Shown here one piece after another: positions 23,147 through 31,150 of a stretch of 64,000 nt of DNA. Source of the stretch: Cellulosimicrobium funkei. GTDB lineage: Bacteria > Actinomycetota > Actinomycetes > Actinomycetales > Cellulomonadaceae. Where the stretch lies: the NCBI RefSeq assembly GCF_004519295.1, contig NZ_SOZH01000001.1:248001-312000 (forward strand), written 5' to 3'. How positions within the stretch are numbered: the stretch's first letter is position 1; each line of letters starts with the position of its first letter. A program made the position numbers and the translations under genes. The notes below the pieces were generated by a model. That model ran no database searches. It saw only the letters and a program-made list of their open reading frames with translations, and was not told the origin of the DNA.

Positions 23147-23803
23147 CTACTGGGGCGGGAACCAGGGTTCGGGGCAGTCCCTCCTCAGGGCGTTGTACTC
23201 CTCCTCACCGATCCCGCTGGCGAGGACCACGTCGTAAGGCGACCACCCGGCCGTCGACTCCGGATCATTCGCGGTCTCGATGTAGAGATCTCTGGTCGGA
23301 GGATCGCTCACCTCTTCGCCCTTGCTCTTCAGGCACGCCGCGACATCGAGCTGACGGTCGTAGAGGGTTCCGAGGAACTCCGGTGAGAGGGTGGTGGTGG
23401 GCGCTACCGGGTAGCCCATCTGGGTGTAGCACTCGTGCAGGTTCTCCCGGAACCGGTCGTACTCCGCGCCCGTGAAGGGCTCCTTGATACCACCGTCGGG
23501 GGTGACGGTCTTGTCCCAGCCCGCTCCATCCAGACACGACTGCAGTGCCGCCTGAAACTCCTCCTGCTGACGAGCCTGTTCGGCCATCCACCCGGGCGGC
23601 TCCCACGGCGACGCATCGACCGATTGCCCCTGGCCGTCGACGCCACCGGAGCAGGCGCTGAGGACGAGCATCATCGCGGCAGTCAGGCCGGTCTGTACCC
23701 AGCGGTTCTGCGGCGTGCGGCGAGCTGCTGTCGCATCGCCCTCCAGAGTCCTTGTCGTCGCTCGTTCGTCAGCCGACGTCTCCACGATCAGTCGGCGACG
23801 CAC
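23147..23803 (-). CDS. Putative lipoprotein of the exporter/small-secreted-protein block
   Basis: 218 residues if started at the GTG at 23803; a second GTG at 23785 is possible and neither has a good ribosome-binding site. An Arg-rich N-terminus of about 35 residues precedes a lipoprotein signal with lipobox LSAC (Cys51). The mature part is acidic with paired Cys (SCLDGAGW, HECYTQMGYP, AACLKSKG, RRDCPEPWFPPQ), a pattern of small actinobacterial lipoproteins of unknown function. The GTG at 23803 overlaps the stop of the upstream small secreted-protein gene by 16 bp, which suggests an operon. G+C content is low for this genome. Confidence 0.65.
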   Translation of the reverse strand: MRRRLIVETSADERATTRTLEGDATAARRTPQNRWVQTGLTAAMMLVLSACSGGVDGQGQSVDASPWEPPGWMAEQARQQEEFQAALQSCLDGAGWDKTVTPDGGIKEPFTGAEYDRFRENLHECYTQMGYPVAPTTTLSPEFLGTLYDRQLDVAACLKSKGEEVSDPPTRDLYIETANDPESTAGWSPYDVVLASGIGEEEYNALRRDCPEPWFPPQ

Positions 23804-24114
23804 GAGGACACGTTGCTCGAGACCAGGCGGGTCGCCAGGATACGGGCGGTCCCGTCCTGCACGTGGGTGTAGGTCGTGGAGGTGATGTTGTTCTTGTATC
23901 CCTTGTACCAGAGGTAGTAGCCGCTGCCCAGGACCAGCTTGTGATCCGTCTCGCCGGTCGTGCGCCCCTGGATGCGGACCTGGTCGCCGAGCCGGCAGTT
24001 CAGCTCCTTGTCCATGTACTGGTAGGTGACGGCGCTAGCCTGCCCGACGCCGACGAGCACGGTAGCGCCGACGACCGCGGCCGCGAGGGCCGCTCTCCAT
24101 GAATTCTTTTGCAT
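23788..24114 (-). CDS. Small secreted two-cysteine protein B
   Basis: 108 residues from ATG (MQKNSW); the longer frame adds an implausible leader. A signal peptide (residues 1-28, ends QASA-VTYQ) releases a mature part of 80 residues with Cys near each end (LNCRLGD, SSCVAD), which could form one disulfide. The core WYKGYKN-NITSTTY is shared with the gene just upstream (WHKGWKN-WVTSTTY), as are the spacing of both Cys and a GETDH/GDTTH motif. I know no named family. It sits between its paralogue and the lipoprotein gene on the same strand. Confidence 0.7.
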   Translation of the reverse strand: MQKNSWRAALAAAVVGATVLVGVGQASAVTYQYMDKELNCRLGDQVRIQGRTTGETDHKLVLGSGYYLWYKGYKNNITSTTYTHVQDGTARILATRLVSSNVSSCVAD

Positions 24115-24154
24115 CGCGAATACTCTGCCAATCTCAGCGGGACGGCCTTGACGG

Positions 24155-24514
24155 TCAACGAAGGGTGCAGTTGGCATTGGTGCGCGGACCGTTGACCTCC
24201 CGCGCCTTCACGTGCCAGCTGAAGGTTCCCGTGGCGGTCGAGTACGTCGTCGACGTGACCCAGTTCTTCCAGCCCTTGTGCCAGATCGCGCTGTTGACCT
24301 CATGGGTCGTGTCGCCGAGCGTCAGGCTCTGAACCATCACGCGATAGTTCGTGTTGCAGTAATCGCCGACCCCGCCCTTCGACGCGGCGTTCGCACCCGC
24401 CGGCACGAGCGCAAGCGCGCATGCCATCCCGATCACCATCACGACACGTATTGCTCTGGAATTTACTCCGGCCCCCTGGAAGAAGTGGAACTTTTCCCGC
24501 GGAGCATAGCGCAT
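24155..24514 (-). CDS. Small secreted two-cysteine protein A
   Basis: 119 residues with the start set at ATG 24514; the true start is uncertain (in-frame ATGs at 24592 and 24562, and a GTG at 24442 are alternatives, and none has a good ribosome-binding site). The signal peptide core is VVMVIGMACALALVPAGANA, cleaved before ASKGG. The mature part of about 76 residues has two Cys (DYCNTN and ANCTLR) and shares Q-S-x-T-x-GDTTH, WHKGWKN and TSTTYS with protein B. The stop codon is 40 bp upstream of gene B. Low G+C and no recognised homologue family suggest acquired accessory content. Confidence 0.65.
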   Translation of the reverse strand: MRYAPREKFHFFQGAGVNSRAIRVVMVIGMACALALVPAGANAASKGGVGDYCNTNYRVMVQSLTLGDTTHEVNSAIWHKGWKNWVTSTTYSTATGTFSWHVKAREVNGPRTNANCTLR

Positions 24515-24815
24515 CCCGAATCGGGCGACCAGCACCCAGGTCTGGCCGCGGTCGACCAGCATTCGTCTCGACAGCGAAGACGTTTTCGGCATGCGGCCTC
24601 AGGGTGGTATGGCACTGAATTGCGGTGAGGCATGAGTGCTGAATCGTTGAACTAATCCTCCGTGCCCGGGGCGCGACCCCTTCCTCGAGAAGTCAGGCGC
24701 GTGCTGAGTCGTGTCAGGGCGGGCCGTGGGGGATCGCCATCCATCGTGGGTCTGAATCCGCTTCGTCGGTGTACCGCACGGGCGCGCCCGCGCCGTCGGG
24801 CATACCGTGGACGGC
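24515..24815. other. Intergenic region between the secreted-protein genes and the DUF2630 gene
   Basis: These 301 bp hold the divergent start regions of protein A (-) and the DUF2630 gene (+). The half next to protein A is A+T-richer (for example GCACTGAATTGCGG near 24610) and may carry its promoter, but I cannot assign boxes with confidence. The composition changes back to high G+C near 24660. Confidence 0.4.
24803..24808 (+). promoter_or_regulatory. Leaderless -10 element (TACCGT) of the DUF2630 gene
   Basis: TACCGT ends 7 nt before the ATG at 24816. It favours that ATG over an in-frame GTG at 24807, which overlaps the hexamer. Confidence 0.45.
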
Positions 24816-25064
24816 ATGGCGACCGACGGCGGCATCCGCAGGACGATCAGCGAGCTCGTGGCGCAGGAGCACCGGCTCCGGGAGCAGCTCGCCCGGGGCG
24901 AGATCTCGGGCCCGCAGGAGCAGGAGCGGCTCCGCGCGATCGAGGTCGAGCTCGACCAGTGCTGGGACCTGCTGCGCCAGCGTGGCGCCGCCCGGGAGTT
25001 CGGCGGCGACCCCGATGCGGCGACGGTGCGAGACCCCGGTACGGTGGAGAACTACCTGGACTGA
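24816..25064 (+). CDS. DUF2630 family small protein
   Basis: 82 residues, mostly one long amphipathic helix: MATDGGIRRTISELVAQEHRLREQL, then EEQERLRAIEVELDQCWDLLRQRGA-type sequence and a DPDAATVRDPGTVENYLD tail. DUF2630 proteins are small, conserved in actinobacteria and have no known role; the pattern fits a short antiparallel coiled coil. The start is supported by a TACCGT hexamer 7 nt upstream. The next gene begins 50 bp later with its own ribosome-binding site. Confidence 0.85.
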   Translation: MATDGGIRRTISELVAQEHRLREQLARGEISGPQEQERLRAIEVELDQCWDLLRQRGAAREFGGDPDAATVRDPGTVENYLD

Positions 25065-25114
25065 TCGCCGACGGCGACGTCCGGCTCCCGTTCCGACCTC
25101 AGAAGGAGAACCCC

Positions 25115-25366
25115 ATGACCACGTCCAGCGAGCAGGCGGCGCACAGCCCCCTCCCCACCGGGACCGAAGGGCGCGACATCCCCGGTCACGCGGGCGCGGT
25201 CGCACGGTTCGTCGTGGCGTTCGCGCTGTTCGTCGGCGGGCTCGTGCTCATGGGGTCGGGCATGTCCGGCGTCGACGGCGGCGTGTGGCTCTTCGTGGGC
25301 GGCCTCGCCGCGGCGACGCTCGCGTTCGCCCTCCCGATGGCGGGCACGGGCACGACCGAGCGCTGA
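25115..25366 (+). CDS. Small two-helix membrane protein
   Basis: 83 residues, beginning after AGAAGGAGAACCCC. An N-terminal polar stretch of 30 residues is followed by two transmembrane helices (about 30-50, FVVAFALFVGGLVLMGSGM, and 56-76, WLFVGGLAAATLAFALPMAG) separated by a short Asp-Gly turn. I do not recognise a named family. It is downstream of the DUF2630 gene and ends at a strong bidirectional hairpin shared with metE. Confidence 0.7.
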   Translation: MTTSSEQAAHSPLPTGTEGRDIPGHAGAVARFVVAFALFVGGLVLMGSGMSGVDGGVWLFVGGLAAATLAFALPMAGTGTTER

Positions 25367-25377
25367 CGCCCTCGACA

Positions 25378-25410
25378 CGGAGGCCGGGTCCCGACGGGAC
25401 CCGGCCTCCG
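25378..25410. terminator. Bidirectional hairpin between the small membrane protein and metE
   Basis: A perfect 15-bp stem (CGGAGGCCGGGTCCC and its complement) with a 3-nt GAC loop lies between the convergent stop codons at 25366 and 25424. Confidence 0.7.
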
Positions 25411-25423
25411 GCGTCTCCCGGGG

Positions 25424-27871
25424 TCAGCCGAGCGTGGCCCGGACGGCCTTCGCCGCGGTGACGAGGTGCTCGAGCGACGGCACGGTCTCCTCGTAGCGGC
25501 GGGTCTTCAGGCCGCAGTCGGGGTTGACCCAGACGACGCGCGGGTCGATCGACTTCACGGCGAGCTCCAGCAGCTCGGTGACCTCCTCCGTCGAGGGCAC
25601 GCGCGGGCTGTGGATGTCGTAGACGCCCGGCCCGATGCCGCGCGAGTACCCGGCGTCGCGCAGCTCCGGCACGATCTCCATGCGCGAGCGCGCCGCCTCG
25701 ACCGACGTCACGTCGGCGTCGAGGCCGTCGATCGCGCCGATGACCTCGCCGAACTCCGAGTAGCACAGGTGCGTGTGGATCTGCGTCGCCGCCTCCACGC
25801 CCGACGTCGCGAGCCGGAACGACCCGACGGACCAGTCGAGGTACGCCGGCTGGTCCGCGCGGCGCAGCGGCAGGAGCTCGCGCAGCGCGGGCTCGTCGAC
25901 CTGGACGATCCCGATGCCGGCGGACTCGAGGTCCGCGATCTCGTCGCGCAGCGCGAGGCCCACCTGGTTCGCCGTGTCGCCGAGCGGCTGGTCGTCGCGC
26001 ACGAACGACCACGCGAGGATCGTCACGGGCCCGGTGAGCATGCCCTTGACGGGCTTCTCGGTGAGCGACGCCGTGTACGCGGACCACTCGACGGTGATCG
26101 GCGCGGGCCGCGTGACGTCGCCCCACAGGATCGGCGGGCGCACGCAGCGGGACCCGTACGACTGGACCCAGCCGTTCGCCGTGACGGCGAACCCGTCGAG
26201 GTGCTCCGCGAAGTACTGCACCATGTCGTTGCGCTCCGGCTCGCCGTGCACGAGCACGTCGAGGCCCAGCTCCTCCTGGAGCGCGACGACGCGCGCGATC
26301 TCCTCGCGCATCGCGGTCGTGTAGTCCGCGTCCGACAGCTCGCCCTTCGTCCACAGTGCGCGGGCGCGGCGGATCTCGGGCGTCTGCGGGAACGAGCCGA
26401 TCGTCGTCGTGGGCAGCAGCGGCAGGTTCAGGCGCTCCTGCTGCGCCGCCGCGCGCTCGGCGTAGTCGCCGCGTGCGAAGTCCGCGTCGGTCAGCGCGGC
26501 CGCGCGCTCGCGCACCGCGGGCACGACGACGCCGCTCGCCTCCGCGCGCGACGCCACCGCCGCGCGGGACGCCTCGATCTCCTCCGCGACGGCGTCGCGA
26601 CCCTCGGTCAGCGCGCGGGCGAGCGTCGCGACCTCGCCGACCTTCTGGTCCGCGAACGCGAGCCAGTCGCGCAGGCGCGGGTCGAGCGTCGTGCCCGACG
26701 CCGTGCCGGGCTCGGCGAACGTCTCGTCCTCGACGTCGTGCGGCACGTGCAGCAGCGACGTCGACGTGCCGACGGCGACCGCGCCCGCGCCCAGGGCCCG
26801 GACGGTGTCGACGACGTCGAGCTTCCCCGCGAGGTCGGCGCGCCACACGTTGTGCCCGTCGATCACGCCCGCGACGAGCGTCTTGCCCGCGAGGCCGGGG
26901 ACGGCGCCGTCGGCCGCCGCCGGGACGGCGCCCTTGACGAGGTCGATCGCGATCGCGTCCACGTCCGTGCCGGCGAGCAGCGCGAGACCGTCGCGGGCCG
27001 CGGCGCCGTCGTGCTCGGCGGCGGCCTGGAGGCCGCCGAACGGCGCGGCGACGAGGATCGCGGGACGCGCCTGCGCGGCGTCCTCGGCACCGACGGAGAG
27101 CTTCGTCGCGAGCGTGCGGTACGCGGACCCCACGGCGGCGGCGAGCTCGGTGAACGGCACGTCGACCGAGTCGGTGACGAGGATCGGCTCGTCGAGCTGG
27201 ACCCACGGCGCCCCCGCCGCGGCGAGCGCGCGCAGCAGGTCGGCGTAGGCGGTGACGACGTCGTCGAGGCGGTCGAGCGGCGAGTACCCGGCGGGCGCGT
27301 CGTCCGCGGCCTTGGACAGCGCGAGGAACGTCACCGGCCCGACGACGACGGGCCGCGTCACGACGCCGGCCTCCTTCGCCTCGACGAACTCGCGCACGGC
27401 GCGGTCGTCGACGAAGCGGATCGGGGTGTCCGGGCCGATCTCGGGGACCAGGTAGTGGTAGTTCGTGTCGAACCACTTGGTCATCTCGAGCGGGGCGTCG
27501 TCCCCCTGGCCGCGCGCCACGGTGAAGTAGCCCGCGAGGTCGAGGCGACCGGCGTCGTCGGTCAGCGACGCGAACCGCGACGGGACCGCCCCGAGGGAGG
27601 CGGCGACGTCGAGCACCTGGTCGTAGAAGGAGAACGAGCCGGGGACGGACGCGTCGTGGTCGCCGAGGCCGAGGTCGACGAGCCGGCGGACGGTCGCGAG
27701 GCGCAGCTCGCGGGCCGTGGCCTCGAGCTCCTCGGCCGAGGTCTTGCCGGCCCAGAACGCCTCGACGGCCTTCTTCAGCTCGCGGCGGCGGCCGATGCGC
27801 GGGTAGCCGAGCACGGTGCCGGCGGGGAAACCGACCGGGTTCTGGGTAGGGGAGGGTACGGAAGTGGCCAT
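25424..27871 (-). CDS. metE: Cobalamin-independent methionine synthase
   Basis: About 815 residues, slightly longer than usual. The start ATG ([27 protein letters not shown]) follows AAGAGG. It transfers the methyl group of 5-methyltetrahydropteroyl-triglutamate to homocysteine without B12. The N-terminal barrel has [19 protein letters not shown]. The C-terminal barrel has [19 protein letters not shown] and [18 protein letters not shown], with the zinc site formed by HTHLCYSEF and NPDCGLKTR. It lies 32 bp downstream of metF in one operon; both are presumably governed by the SAM riboswitch upstream. Confidence 0.97.
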   Translation of the reverse strand: MATSVPSPTQNPVGFPAGTVLGYPRIGRRRELKKAVEAFWAGKTSAEELEATARELRLATVRRLVDLGLGDHDASVPGSFSFYDQVLDVAASLGAVPSRFASLTDDAGRLDLAGYFTVARGQGDDAPLEMTKWFDTNYHYLVPEIGPDTPIRFVDDRAVREFVEAKEAGVVTRPVVVGPVTFLALSKAADDAPAGYSPLDRLDDVVTAYADLLRALAAAGAPWVQLDEPILVTDSVDVPFTELAAAVGSAYRTLATKLSVGAEDAAQARPAILVAAPFGGLQAAAEHDGAAARDGLALLAGTDVDAIAIDLVKGAVPAAADGAVPGLAGKTLVAGVIDGHNVWRADLAGKLDVVDTVRALGAGAVAVGTSTSLLHVPHDVEDETFAEPGTASGTTLDPRLRDWLAFADQKVGEVATLARALTEGRDAVAEEIEASRAAVASRAEASGVVVPAVRERAAALTDADFARGDYAERAAAQQERLNLPLLPTTTIGSFPQTPEIRRARALWTKGELSDADYTTAMREEIARVVALQEELGLDVLVHGEPERNDMVQYFAEHLDGFAVTANGWVQSYGSRCVRPPILWGDVTRPAPITVEWSAYTASLTEKPVKGMLTGPVTILAWSFVRDDQPLGDTANQVGLALRDEIADLESAGIGIVQVDEPALRELLPLRRADQPAYLDWSVGSFRLATSGVEAATQIHTHLCYSEFGEVIGAIDGLDADVTSVEAARSRMEIVPELRDAGYSRGIGPGVYDIHSPRVPSTEEVTELLELAVKSIDPRVVWVNPDCGLKTRRYEETVPSLEHLVTAAKAVRATLG

Positions 27872-27903
27872 GATCGAAACCTCTTGCTGGTCCGGAGGAC
27901 CGG

Positions 27904-28965
27904 TCAGACGGGCGCGCCGTGCGTGGCGGCGCTCGTCGTGGGCAGGGAGGTGCCGGTGACCCACGGCCCGCTGGCCAGGTCCGGGACGAGCGGGGCGGCG
28001 GCGGCGCTGGCGCCGCCCCCGGTCCCGACCGACCCGCCGCCGAGGTGGACACCCTCGAGCAGGTCAAGAGCGGCGCGGTGCTTGTTGAACGTGTACACGT
28101 GCAGACCGGGCGTGCCCGCGTCGAGGACGCGCTGCGCGAGGTCGACCGAGTACGCGATCCCGTAGGCGTGCTGCGCCTCCGGGTCGGGCAGGGCGTCGAG
28201 CGCGTCCAGCAGGTGCTGGGGCGCGCGCACGCCCGTGAGCTCCTCGACGCGACGGAGCCGCGCGGGCTCCGTCGTGGGCAGCAGCCCGGCGAGGATGGGG
28301 ATCGTCACGCCGGCCGCACGGGCCTCGGCGACGAAGTCGGTGTACGACGACGCGTCGTAGAAGAGCTGCGTGATCGCGAAGCTCGCGCCGGCCTGCTGCT
28401 TCTGCCAGAGGCGGCGCACCTCCTGGGTGCGCGTCGTGCCGGCGGCGGGGTTCCCGTCGCAGAACGTCGCGACGGCGATCGTCAGCGGCCGGGCCGCGCC
28501 GCGCAGCGCGACGGCCGGGTCGGACGCGCAGCGCGACGCCTCGACCTCGCGCAGCAGGGCGACGAGCTCGGTCGACGACCGGACGCCGTCGGGCGCGGGC
28601 TGCCAGTCCGGCTGGTCGCGCGGCGGGTCGCCCCGCAGCGCGAGGAAGCTCCGCACGCCCTCGTCGAGGAAGTCGGTGATGACCGACTCCACGTCCTCGC
28701 GCGACGCCCCGACGCACGTGAGGTGCGCGATCGGCAGCACGGGCGTGCCCTGGAGCAGGCGTCCGACGACCTGGCGCGCGGTCGCGCGGTCGGTGCCCGC
28801 GGCGCCGTACGTCACGGACACGAAGTCGGGGTGCGTCGCGACGAGACGGCGTGCCGTCTCCCAGAACTTCGGGGCCGCGTCCGGTCGGCGCGGGGGCATG
28901 AGCTCGAACGACACCGTCGGCCGAGGACGGCCCGGACGGTGCGCGAAGGATGCCTCTGAGGTCAT
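27904..28965 (-). CDS. metF: 5,10-methylenetetrahydrofolate reductase
   Basis: 353 residues. It reduces methylenetetrahydrofolate to 5-methyltetrahydrofolate, the methyl donor for MetE. Family features are the [10 protein letters not shown] start with catalytic Glu, [33 protein letters not shown] and [20 protein letters not shown]. The ribosome-binding GGAG overlaps the 3' end of a SAM-riboswitch-like leader immediately upstream, so translation is probably shut off by SAM. The C-terminal 40 residues are Gly/Ser/Ala-rich and likely disordered. Confidence 0.95.
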   Translation of the reverse strand: MTSEASFAHRPGRPRPTVSFELMPPRRPDAAPKFWETARRLVATHPDFVSVTYGAAGTDRATARQVVGRLLQGTPVLPIAHLTCVGASREDVESVITDFLDEGVRSFLALRGDPPRDQPDWQPAPDGVRSSTELVALLREVEASRCASDPAVALRGAARPLTIAVATFCDGNPAAGTTRTQEVRRLWQKQQAGASFAITQLFYDASSYTDFVAEARAAGVTIPILAGLLPTTEPARLRRVEELTGVRAPQHLLDALDALPDPEAQHAYGIAYSVDLAQRVLDAGTPGLHVYTFNKHRAALDLLEGVHLGGGSVGTGGGASAAAAPLVPDLASGPWVTGTSLPTTSAATHGAPV

Positions 28966-28973
28966 GCGTCACT

Positions 28974-29061
28974 CCATCGACCCTGGCGTTAGCACCTTTG
29001 TCCTCGGGAGGCTTCCGTCGGCGGGTTGCTGCGGTGTCGTCGAGCCAGGACTCTCGACCGC
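28974..29061 (-). promoter_or_regulatory. SAM riboswitch (SAM-I/SAM-IV type) of metF-metE
   Basis: On the minus strand the leader shows the SAM aptamer core in order: CGAGAG, CCTGGCTCGACGACACCG, CAGCAACC, a variable hairpin (CCGACGGAAGCCTCCCGAGG region), AGGTGCTAACGCCAGG and GTCGATGG. CCTGGC and GCCAGG pair perfectly. The 3' end runs into GGAGTGACGC-ATG, so the aptamer overlaps the metF ribosome-binding site. Assignment is by motif comparison with the S-box consensus. Confidence 0.75.
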
Positions 29062-29111
29062 TCTGGATGGTTGCCACGATCCTACGACCCATCCGACATG
29101 CGGTCGAGAGT
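29050..29111. repeat. Nested inverted repeats spanning the metF promoter
   Basis: ACTCTCGACCG (29050-29060) and CGGTCGAGAGT (29101-29111) form a perfect 11-bp inverted repeat. Inside it GGATGG (29065-29070) and CCATCC (29089-29094) form a second. The -10 element lies in the centre. It looks like an operator region. Confidence 0.6.
29079..29084 (-). promoter_or_regulatory. -10 element of metF (TAGGAT)
   Basis: TAGGAT on the minus strand is a common actinobacterial -10 sequence. A transcript start about 7 nt on would place the 5' end just before the SAM aptamer. The -35 is not obvious. Confidence 0.55.
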
Positions 29112-29162
29112 GCCCGCCAGGTGAGATGCGGAGGGTCGTCGGAGCTCCCGGTGCGACGAGTC

Positions 29163-30686
29163 TCAGGCCCGACGGCGCTCGGGCACGTGCAGGCGGCGGA
29201 GGAACCGGTCGGTGCGCAGCGGCGGGCCGCGCCGGTCGAGGAGCGACACGACGACGAGGGTCGCCGTCGCGAGCGGGATGGTCCAGGCGGCGGGCTGGGC
29301 GAGCAGGGCGCGCACGACGCCGGGGACGCCGTCGGCCGTGCTGCCGGACGGGCTCCCGTACCCCGCGGCGACGAGCGCGGACGACGCGAGCAGCGCCGTC
29401 GCGCACAGGACGGCGCCCACGACCATGCCCGCCACCGCGCCGCGCGCGGTGAGGCCGCGCCACCACACGCCGAGCAGGATCACGGGGGACAGGGCCGACG
29501 CCGCGAAGACGAACACCGTCCCGACGCTCGTCACGAGGCCCTGCGGGATGGTGACGAGCGCGAACGCGAGCGGGATGAGCGTGCACGCGACCGCCGACCA
29601 GCGGAAGGACCGCACGGTGCCGCCGAACAGGTCCTGGCTCACGACGCCCGCCAGCGCGACCACGAGCCCCGACGACGTCCCGAGGAACGCGGCGAACGCC
29701 CCGGCGACGACGAGCGCGGCGAGGAGCTCGCCGCCGAGCCCGGGCACGAGGCGGGTCGGCAGCGCGAGGACGACGGTGTCCGCCACCCCGGGCGCCGCGA
29801 GGTCGGGCGCGACGACCCGCGCCACGAGCCCGAGCGTGCTCGACACCATGTAGAACACGCTGATCATGACGAGCACGACGACGGTCGTGCGGCGGGCCGA
29901 GCCGCCGTCGGGCGAGGTGTAGAAGCGCACGAGGACGTGCGGCAGGCCGGTCGTGCCGAGCAGGAGGGCGAGCAGGAGCGAGACCGTGGCGTACGCGTCG
30001 AGGCCGCCCGGCCCGGCCTCGTGGGGGAACACGGCGCCGGGGTCGAACGTGACGACGGCGCCGCCGGGCTCGAACGCCCCGCCGAGCGCCATGAGCACGA
30101 AGACGAGCGGCACCGCGAGCGCGGTGAGCTTGACCCAGAACTGGAACGCCTGGACGAACGTGATGGAGCGCATCCCGCCCGCGGCGACGACGGCGCTCAC
30201 CACGACCGCGATCCCCACCGAGCCGACCCACGGCGGCACCGCGGCCACGCTCGTGATGACGAGCGCCGCCCCGTGGAGCTGCGGCACCACGTAGAGCCAC
30301 CCGATGACCAGCACGAGCACGCTCGTCACTCGGCGCGCGACCACGGAGTCGAGCCGGGCGTGCACGAAGTCGGGGATCGTGTACGCGCCGCTGCGCCGCA
30401 GGGGGCCCGCGACGAACAGCAGGACGAGCAGGTAGCCCGCCGCGTACCCCACGGGGAACCAGAACGCCTCCGCGCCGGACAGCAGCACGAGGCCGGAGAG
30501 CCCGAGGAACGTGCCCGCAGACAGGTACTCGCCGCTGATCGCCGACGCGTTCCAGACCGGCCGCACGGTGCGCGACGCGACGAAGAAGTCGCTCGTGGTG
30601 CGCGAGATCCGCAGGCCGTAGAACCCGATGAGGCCGGTCGCGAGGAGGAGCAGCGCGATCGCGACGAGGGGCAGCGCGCTGGTCAC
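29163..30686 (-). CDS. Sodium:solute symporter (acetate/monocarboxylate permease type)
   Basis: 507 residues from a GTG overlapping the upstream stop (GTGA). About 13 hydrophobic helices. SSS-family landmarks are DFFVASRTVRPVWNASAISGEYLSAGTFLG-type sequence after TM1, GYAAGYLLVLLFVAGPLRRSGAYTIPDF and GTTGLPHVLVRFYTS. This pattern places it with ActP/MctC monocarboxylate carriers (acetate, pyruvate, propionate). It is the last gene of a four-gene operon with a LytS/LytTR pair and a small membrane protein, so its substrate is probably also what the system responds to. Confidence 0.9.
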   Translation of the reverse strand: MTSALPLVAIALLLLATGLIGFYGLRISRTTSDFFVASRTVRPVWNASAISGEYLSAGTFLGLSGLVLLSGAEAFWFPVGYAAGYLLVLLFVAGPLRRSGAYTIPDFVHARLDSVVARRVTSVLVLVIGWLYVVPQLHGAALVITSVAAVPPWVGSVGIAVVVSAVVAAGGMRSITFVQAFQFWVKLTALAVPLVFVLMALGGAFEPGGAVVTFDPGAVFPHEAGPGGLDAYATVSLLLALLLGTTGLPHVLVRFYTSPDGGSARRTTVVVLVMISVFYMVSSTLGLVARVVAPDLAAPGVADTVVLALPTRLVPGLGGELLAALVVAGAFAAFLGTSSGLVVALAGVVSQDLFGGTVRSFRWSAVACTLIPLAFALVTIPQGLVTSVGTVFVFAASALSPVILLGVWWRGLTARGAVAGMVVGAVLCATALLASSALVAAGYGSPSGSTADGVPGVVRALLAQPAAWTIPLATATLVVVSLLDRRGPPLRTDRFLRRLHVPERRRA

Positions 30687-31150
30687 GGCGCACCGCAGTC
30701 GTCGGGGCCGGGCTCGTCGGGCCCGCCCGCGCCCTCGGCGAGCGCGCGGTACCGGCGCTCGTTGCGCGCCGCCGCGACCGCGAAGACGACCGCGAACGCG
30801 ACGATCACCGGGTAGAAGCCGTACGCGTGCACGAGCCACGGCAGCGGCACGCCGAGCAGCACGACGTCGTCCAGCGCGGGCACGCCGCTCATCGTCACCG
30901 TGAGCAGCGTGACGACCGCGAGGAACGACGCCACGCACGCCAGCCCGAGCCGGAGCTGGGCCCGCACGAGCCCGCGCGTGTACGCGGTCGCGGCGTCGTC
31001 CGGCTCGCCGGTCCGTGCCGTGCCCGACGGCGCCCCACCCCCCGGGGCGGCGCCCTCACCGGGGCCGGGGCGAGGGCCGGGGCGCGCCGCGGGGAGGTCG
31101 GTGGACCGGACGCGCACGCGCGCGTCCCGACGCGGGTCGGTGCCCGTCAC
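30683..31150 (-). CDS. Small membrane partner of the symporter (DUF485-like position)
   Basis: 155 residues from GTG, coupled by GTGA overlaps on both sides. A disordered Pro/Gly/Ala-rich N-terminus (1-55) is followed by AAAYTRGLVRAQLRLGL-type sequence, then two transmembrane helices (about 68-90 and 107-128) and a short tail NERRYRAL. Position, size and two-helix topology resemble the DUF485/YjcH proteins that accompany acetate permeases, although I cannot confirm the family by sequence. It probably assists or tunes the symporter. Confidence 0.75.
   Translation of the reverse strand: MTGTDPRRDARVRVRSTDLPAARPGPRPGPGEGAAPGGGAPSGTARTGEPDDAATAYTRGLVRAQLRLGLACVASFLAVVTLLTVTMSGVPALDDVVLLGVPLPWLVHAYGFYPVIVAFAVVFAVAAARNERRYRALAEGAGGPDEPGPDDCGAP

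Noticed and set aside
24155-24514. Lactococcin 972-type bacteriocin identity for the small secreted proteins
   Set aside because: Size, signal peptide and a nearby ABC system fit, but the characteristic Gly-Gly-x-Trp start and Tyr/His-rich core of that family are missing, so I leave the family open.
20089-24514. Low-G+C block as an integrated mobile element
   Set aside because: No integrase, transposase, tRNA gene or flanking direct repeats were found; composition alone supports acquisition but not a defined element.
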